From positions 1 to 64,000 of the forward strand of contig ONVI01000003.1 of NCBI GenBank assembly GCA_900321275.1: a stretch of DNA of 64,000 bases. The letters are read 5' to 3'. Below, in pieces: positions 59,670 to 64,000 of the stretch. The DNA is from an uncultured Eubacteriales bacterium. GTDB taxonomy: Bacteria > Bacillota > Clostridia > Oscillospirales > Oscillospiraceae. The position numbers and the translations under genes are program-made. The notes beneath the pieces are model-generated. The model did no database searches and was not told the origin of the DNA. It worked only from the letters and a program-made list of their open reading frames with translations. The stretch's first letter is position 1; each line of letters begins with the position of its first letter.

Positions 59670-62011
59670 CCCAGCACCTCTTTTGCAATGTCCGCGCTCT
59701 GCTTGGCGTCCTTCGCGTAATAATCCGCGCCGATCTCGGCGGCGTATTCGGGGGTCAGCACCGCGCCGCCGACCATGATTTTGCATAGATGGCCGCTCCG
59801 ACGCAGGGCCTCGATGGTTTTTGCCATGCTCGGCACCGTGGTGGTCATCAGTGCCGACAGACCGACAAGCTTTACATTTTCCCGAACGACGGCTTCCACG
59901 ATCTTCTCCGGCGGAACGTCCCGCCCCAGGTCGAGAACTGTGTAGCCGTAGTTTTCCAGCACGACGCGCACGATGTTTTTTCCGATGTCATGGATATCCC
60001 CCTGCACGGTGGCAAGTATGATCTTTCCCTTGGAGACCGACTTTCCGCCGCGCTGCGCGATCCGCTTTTTGATGATTTCAAAGCCCTCGCATGAGGCGCC
60101 CGCCGCCTTGATGAGCTGCGGCAGAAAAATCTCCTGCTTTTCATAGCGCTCCCCGACCCGGTCGAGGGCGGGGATCAGCAGCCTGTTGACGACCTCCAGC
60201 TCGTCCATATCCGAAAGAGCGGCCTCGGTGAGCGCTGCCGTCTCCCTGCCGAGACCGCGCATGACAGTGTCGGAGAGGCTTGCCGCGCCGCGCTTTTCCG
60301 CTGTCGGCGCGGCGGGCGCATCGGCAAAGCGGCGGATATACGCCTCGCTGTCCCTGTCCTGGCCGGAGAGCACCCGATAAGCCGCAACCGTATCCATCAC
60401 GGTGCGCTGGTTCGGGTTGATAATAGGAAAATCCAGCCCGGCATAGAGCGCCTGGCTCAAAAAACAGGCGGTGATCGTCTCGCGGGAAGGGAGACCGAAG
60501 GAGATGTTGCTCACGCCGAGCACGGTTTTAAGGCCCAGCGTCTCCCTTATATAGCGGAGTGCCTGCAGCGTCTGCACGGCCTGATCCTGCTGGGCCGAAA
60601 CGGTGAGCGTCAGACAGTCGATCAGAATGTCGCTTTTCGGGATCCCGCAGGCAAGGGCGGCGTCCATGATCCGACGGGCGATATTGACGCGCCCCTGCCA
60701 GTCGGGGGGGATCCCGTTTTCATCCATGCACAGTCCCACAACGGCGGCGCCGTATTTTTTGCACAGCGGAAGAATCGAATCGAGAACCTCCTTCTTCCCG
60801 TTGACGGAGTTGACGATCGCTTTGCCGTTATAGACGCGCAGACCGGCTTCGATGGCGGCGGGATCTGCAGAATCAATCTGCAGAGGCAGATCGACGGCCT
60901 CCTGAACGGCCCGCACCACATCCCGCATCAGCGCCGCCTCATCCATGCCTGGGAGACCGACATTGACGTCCAGAATATCCGCACCGGCGTCCTGCTGCTC
61001 GATAGCCTGACGGACGATGTAGTCGAGATCGTGTTCCCGCAGTGCCTGCTGGAAACGCTTTTTACCGGTGGGATTGATCCGCTCGCCGATCACGCGCACA
61101 CCATCTGACTCCGCCGTATTCACAGAGGAGCAGACGCCGCTGCGCTTCGGCGGGAAGGGAACAGCGGGAGCCAAGCCTTCAAAGCCCTCCCGCAGTGCGC
61201 GGATAAAGTCCGGCGTTGTGCCGCAGCAGCCGCCGATCATGGAAACGCCGAGGCCGGGCGCTTCTTCCATGGCCGCGGCGAACTCCGCGGGCGTGATCCC
61301 ATATTCTCCCGAGGCGGGGTCGGGCAGTCCCGCGTTGGGTTTCAGAATAATCGGCAGATCCGTCCACTCCCGAAGCTCCCGCACCAGGGGCATCAGCTCC
61401 TTCGGGCCGAGACTGCAGTTGAAGCCCAGCGCGTCCGCGCCGAGCCCGGTGAGCGTCAGCGCCATGGACGAGACTGTCACGCCCAGAAAGCTCCGGCCTG
61501 TCGCCTCGAAGGTCATGGTCACCCAGACCGGCAGACGGCTGTTCTCCTTCGCGGCCAGGACCGCGGCTTTGACCTCGTACAGGTCGCTCATGGTTTCGAT
61601 GACAACAAGGTCGGCGCCGGCGTTTTCTCCGGCGACAATCAGTTCCTTAAATAGTTCATAGGCTTCGTCGAAGGAGAGATCGCCCAGCGGCTCCAGCAGA
61701 CGCCCGATGGGGCCGATGTCCAGCGCGACCTTTACGTCCCGACCCGCCGCCGCTTCGCGCGCGCAGCGCACCGCGCCCGTGACAAGCTCCGCCGGACTGT
61801 GGCCGCAGCCTGCGGCTTTCAGGCGGTTCGCCCCAAAGGTGTTGGTATAGAGCACACGGCTGCCCGCTTCCACATAGCGCCGATGGATAGCGGCAACGGT
61901 CTCGGGATGCGTCAGATTCCAGAGCTCCGGGAGCTGACCCGCGGGAAGCCCGGCGGCCTGAAGCATGGTGCCCATCGCGCCGTCAAGAATCAGCATCTTC
62001 TTATCTGCCAC
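59666..62011 (-). CDS. metH: Cobalamin-dependent methionine synthase without activation domain
   Basis: The 781-residue enzyme starts at a GTG after AGGAGAGG. Domains in order are homocysteine methyltransferase (LILDGAMGTMLQAAGLPAGQ, and GVSMIGGCCGTTPDFIRALR with the zinc cysteines), the pterin-binding domain (VIGERINPTGKKRFQQALRE, DILDVNVGLPGMDEAALM) and the cobalamin cap. The cobalamin-binding domain (VQGDIHDIGKNIVRVVLENY with the DxHxxG motif, then VGLSALMTTTVPSMAKTIEA) comes last. The reactivation domain is encoded separately by the upstream gene, which overlaps by 11 bases. The form is usual in Firmicutes. Confidence 0.95.
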   Translation of the reverse strand: MADKKMLILDGAMGTMLQAAGLPAGQLPELWNLTHPETVAAIHRRYVEAGSRVLYTNTFGANRLKAAGCGHSPAELVTGAVRCAREAAAGRDVKVALDIGPIGRLLEPLGDLSFDEAYELFKELIVAGENAGADLVVIETMSDLYEVKAAVLAAKENSRLPVWVTMTFEATGRSFLGVTVSSMALTLTGLGADALGFNCSLGPKELMPLVRELREWTDLPIILKPNAGLPDPASGEYGITPAEFAAAMEEAPGLGVSMIGGCCGTTPDFIRALREGFEGLAPAVPFPPKRSGVCSSVNTAESDGVRVIGERINPTGKKRFQQALREHDLDYIVRQAIEQQDAGADILDVNVGLPGMDEAALMRDVVRAVQEAVDLPLQIDSADPAAIEAGLRVYNGKAIVNSVNGKKEVLDSILPLCKKYGAAVVGLCMDENGIPPDWQGRVNIARRIMDAALACGIPKSDILIDCLTLTVSAQQDQAVQTLQALRYIRETLGLKTVLGVSNISFGLPSRETITACFLSQALYAGLDFPIINPNQRTVMDTVAAYRVLSGQDRDSEAYIRRFADAPAAPTAEKRGAASLSDTVMRGLGRETAALTEAALSDMDELEVVNRLLIPALDRVGERYEKQEIFLPQLIKAAGASCEGFEIIKKRIAQRGGKSVSKGKIILATVQGDIHDIGKNIVRVVLENYGYTVLDLGRDVPPEKIVEAVVRENVKLVGLSALMTTTVPSMAKTIEALRRSGHLCKIMVGGAVLTPEYAAEIGADYYAKDAKQSADIAKEVLG

Positions 62012-62690
62012 AGCTTTTCCTCTCCTTCCTGAACGCGCAGTCCTGAAAATGCGCGCAGCTTTCACAGCCGCGGGGCCTCTGCTCCTGCGGCTCGTCCGCA
62101 ACGCCGATGAAGGCGGTCACGCTCTTCTGCGGGATCATCAGGCCGCCGGCTGTGAGGCTGACCCCGATGCGCCGCTCAAGCTCCAGAATACGGAAGATCG
62201 TCTCCTGCTCGGAGAGCGGAAGATCACCGTAGCCCGGACTGAAGCGTTCGGTCAGACAGCGCGGCGAGAGCGTTTCGGCGAGATCCGCGCAAAGATTGTC
62301 ACAGACGTTCTCGATAGCGGCGCTTCCAACGGCGTCCAGAATCACGGCGTCGGCCATGTCCCTCTTCTGCGCGCGGCGGATCAGCGCCTCCGCCTCCGCG
62401 CCCAGCGTCGCCGCCATCAGGACGACCTGATCGCAGCCGCGGAGATAATCGCGGATATCCTGCCCGCCCGGGCGGTAGTCCGTCCCGGCGAGCGTCCCGT
62501 CCGGCAGCAGATCAAACAGCCGCCAAAGGGCGCGGGGTCGGGCGGTTTGCAAAAGAAGGCGTTCGCAGCGCTCAAGATCCGCGCACAGCGCATCCGGGGC
62601 GATACTCCCGCGATAGCCCATGTAACGGAGCGCCTCGTTCCGGTCGATCCCGGACAGCCTTGCTTCCACGCCTCCCGCGCCCCCTTTCAC
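62001..62690 (-). CDS. Methionine synthase activation-domain protein (stand-alone)
   Basis: The 229-residue protein corresponds to the S-adenosylmethionine-dependent reactivation domain of MetH. Typical segments are VLMAATLGAEAEALIRRAQK, AVGSAAIENVCDNLCADLAE and FSPGYGDLPLSEQETIFRIL. It ends with a Cys-rich tail (CESCAHFQDCAFRKERKSCG) that could bind a metal or iron-sulfur cluster. It would rescue MetH whose cobalamin has become oxidised. The GTG at 62690 has only a weak ribosome-binding site, so a GTG at 62669 is an alternative start. Confidence 0.88.
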   Translation of the reverse strand: MKGGAGGVEARLSGIDRNEALRYMGYRGSIAPDALCADLERCERLLLQTARPRALWRLFDLLPDGTLAGTDYRPGGQDIRDYLRGCDQVVLMAATLGAEAEALIRRAQKRDMADAVILDAVGSAAIENVCDNLCADLAETLSPRCLTERFSPGYGDLPLSEQETIFRILELERRIGVSLTAGGLMIPQKSVTAFIGVADEPQEQRPRGCESCAHFQDCAFRKERKSCGR

Positions 62691-62896
62691 GCTCAGTTAT
62701 GATATTGTATTGTATATGATCGAAACGTGCCTTGTCAATTCCGACTTGTCCGGCGAAGTATGATTGTTCTAAAAAACTCGTAAAGTCCGGGAAGGCATGC
62801 TATAATGCAAACGGCAATAAAAATGCCTGAGAGAAAGCAAAAAGAAAAAAGGTGAACGGAAGAAGCGGATCGATTTGTGCAAGAGAGGGGAAAGCC

Positions 62897-63553
62897 ATGT
62901 TTGCGCTGATACCGGGATGTCTTGTTTTCATGGGATTGTTTATCTGGCTGCAGCGAAAAAACTGCGCCGTTCCCGCCCTGTTTATGAAGGGACTTGCGTC
63001 CCTGTGCTTTGTGACGCTCGGAATCCTGTGCAATGCGGGGGCGGAGAGCGGAAAGCCGATTGTATTGGGCCTGATTCTCGGATGCATTGCGGATGTGCTG
63101 CTCGGCCTGCGCGCGGTGTTCGTGAAGCGGAAAATAGTCTTTTTCCTCGCCGGGGGCGTCGTTTTCCTGTGCGGACACTTTGCGTATCTCGCAAGTGCCT
63201 GGCCCCGGGTGGAGAACAAAGTCCTGTGCATACTTGCGAGCGGTCTGCTGGCAGCGCTGCTGCTGTTCTGGCTGTACGGAAAGATCACGGCCGACAGAGC
63301 GCTCAAGGCCTTCGGCGCCGTCTATTTCGGCATCTTCGTGCTCTTATGCTGCGCGGCGGTAAGCAACGGGGTGACAGCGCCGTCTGACTTTACGCTTCTG
63401 TTTGCCTCCGGTATCCTGCTGTTTCTGTGCAGCGATTTGATTCTCAATCTGCACAGCTTCGGCCCGCTGAAGGATTTCCGCTTTCGCGTTCTGTACAGAT
63501 GTCTGTACTATATCGGTCAGCTGACGATCGCGGTGAGCCTCCTGTTTCTCTGA
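62897..63553 (+). CDS. YhhN/TMEM86 family membrane protein (lysoplasmalogenase-like)
   Basis: The 218-residue protein has about eight short membrane segments. The YhhN-family acidic residues are visible in LILGCIADVLLGLRAVFVKR (Asp, near residue 67) and FLCSDLILNLHSFG (Asp, near residue 182). Characterised relatives hydrolyse the vinyl ether bond of lysoplasmalogens; plasmalogens are common in anaerobic clostridia. The ATG at 62897 follows GAGGGG; 15 in-frame codons upstream are not used. It is divergent from the metH operon. Confidence 0.87.
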   Translation: MFALIPGCLVFMGLFIWLQRKNCAVPALFMKGLASLCFVTLGILCNAGAESGKPIVLGLILGCIADVLLGLRAVFVKRKIVFFLAGGVVFLCGHFAYLASAWPRVENKVLCILASGLLAALLLFWLYGKITADRALKAFGAVYFGIFVLLCCAAVSNGVTAPSDFTLLFASGILLFLCSDLILNLHSFGPLKDFRFRVLYRCLYYIGQLTIAVSLLFL

Positions 63554-63579
63554 TACGGGAAAAAGCCGTTGTTTTCCAC

Positions 63580-63608
63580 TTGCGGGATGTAAATAGAAAT
63601 GCTATAAT
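63580..63608 (+). promoter_or_regulatory. Promoter upstream of rbfA
   Basis: TTGCGG (63580-63585) and TATAAT (63603-63608) are 17 bases apart. An imperfect stem (AAGGGTGCCG with CGGCGCCCCCTT, about 63700-63735) lies in the long leader before rbfA. Confidence 0.6.
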
Positions 63609-63751
63609 AAAAAAACAGGACTTCCGCATCATGTCAAGCACGCGGAAGCATATTCTGTATCGGAACGCTCTTTTGAGCAAATCAACGCCTGATAAGACGC
63701 AAGGGTGCCGAGCAATCAGATCCGGCGCCCCCTTCGTATGGAGAGAATACC

Positions 63752-64000
63752 ATGTCATCCAACAAAATCGCAAGAATCAACGACGACATTCAGCGCGTCG
63801 TCTCCTCCAAGCTCCGCGATATCAAGGATCCGCGCGTGCAGCAGGGCATGATCAGCGTCACCCGCGTGGAGACGACGGGCGACCTGCGCTACAGCAAGAT
63901 CTGGCTTTCGGTGATGGGCCTGGAGAACGAAAAGGAATTTCGCCGGGGCATCAAATCGGCCTCCGGCTGGCTGCGCAGGGAAGTCGGGTCTGTGCTGAAT
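63752..64000 (+). CDS. rbfA: Ribosome-binding factor A (5' part; runs off the window)
   Basis: The visible 83 codons read MSSNKIARINDDIQRVVSSK LRDIKDPRV, then MISVTRVETTGDLRYSKIWL and SASGWLRREVGSVLN. These are the KH-fold signatures of RbfA, which matures the 30S subunit. The normal length is about 115-130 residues, so roughly a third lies beyond the window. The ATG follows GGAGAG. It has its own promoter and is 47 kb away from infB, next to which it is normally found. Confidence 0.93.
   Translation, partial: MSSNKIARINDDIQRVVSSKLRDIKDPRVQQGMISVTRVETTGDLRYSKIWLSVMGLENEKEFRRGIKSASGWLRREVGSVLN

Overview
The window looks like chromosome of a high-GC, spore-forming member of the Clostridia, probably an Oscillospiraceae-type gut anaerobe. 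The evidence is an intact sporulation sigma factor SigK, the Firmicutes order rimP-nusA-ylxR-ylxQ-infB, ROK and AraR-type regulators, many TTG/GTG starts behind strong AGGAGG sites, and abundant sugar ABC importers. The family-level assignment is inference. No rRNA, tRNA, CRISPR array, integrase or complete insertion sequence was seen.

Layout. 0.2-5.2 kb (minus): a complete oligopeptide/dipeptide ABC importer. 5.4-9.5 kb: small unrelated genes (E2-like acyltransferase fold, heptad-repeat coiled coil, NUDIX, thioesterase) among decayed sequence, ending in an aspartate-racemase remnant cut by a palindromic repeat. 9.7-11.4 kb: sigK and a VanY-type carboxypeptidase. 11.5-16.3 kb: the rimP-nusA-ylxR-ylxQ-infB operon; its usual next gene, rbfA, appears only at 63.75 kb, so the block between looks like a large accessory insertion or rearrangement. 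16.6-18.3 kb: VOC, GNAT and coiled-coil genes.

18.5-29.1 kb: an aldose module with a FucI-like isomerase, DUF4867 protein, xylulokinase-type kinase, ChvE/XylF-MmsA-MmsB importer and a divergent ROK repressor. 29.3-44.5 kb: an L-arabinose module with an AraR repressor, a YtfQRT/YjfF-type furanose importer, a second four-gene sugar importer, and araA, an FGGY kinase and araD. AraR-like operators (TTGTA-NN-TACAA) precede both importers.

44.7-58.5 kb is the most interesting part: a divergent cluster that reads as a complete sulfoquinovose catabolic system of the transketolase type. It holds a binding-protein importer, a GH31 enzyme with all five sulfoquinovosidase-diagnostic residues, YesL, a FucI-like isomerase, split transketolase, an RpiB/LacAB-family isomerase, an iron alcohol dehydrogenase, a DMT transporter, a ROK regulator and a second DUF4867 protein. 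Expected flow: sulfoquinovosyl glycerol to sulfoquinovose, to 6-deoxy-6-sulfofructose, two transketolase steps with a sulfoerythrose isomerisation between them, to sulfoacetaldehyde, then reduction to isethionate and export. DUF4867 pairs with a FucI-like isomerase in two separate modules.

58.5-64 kb: an array of stem-loops, a metF-metH-activation-domain operon, a YhhN membrane protein and the 5' part of rbfA. Palindromic MITE-like repeats of several families are scattered through intergenic spaces, and stem-loops follow the binding-protein gene of every ABC operon.
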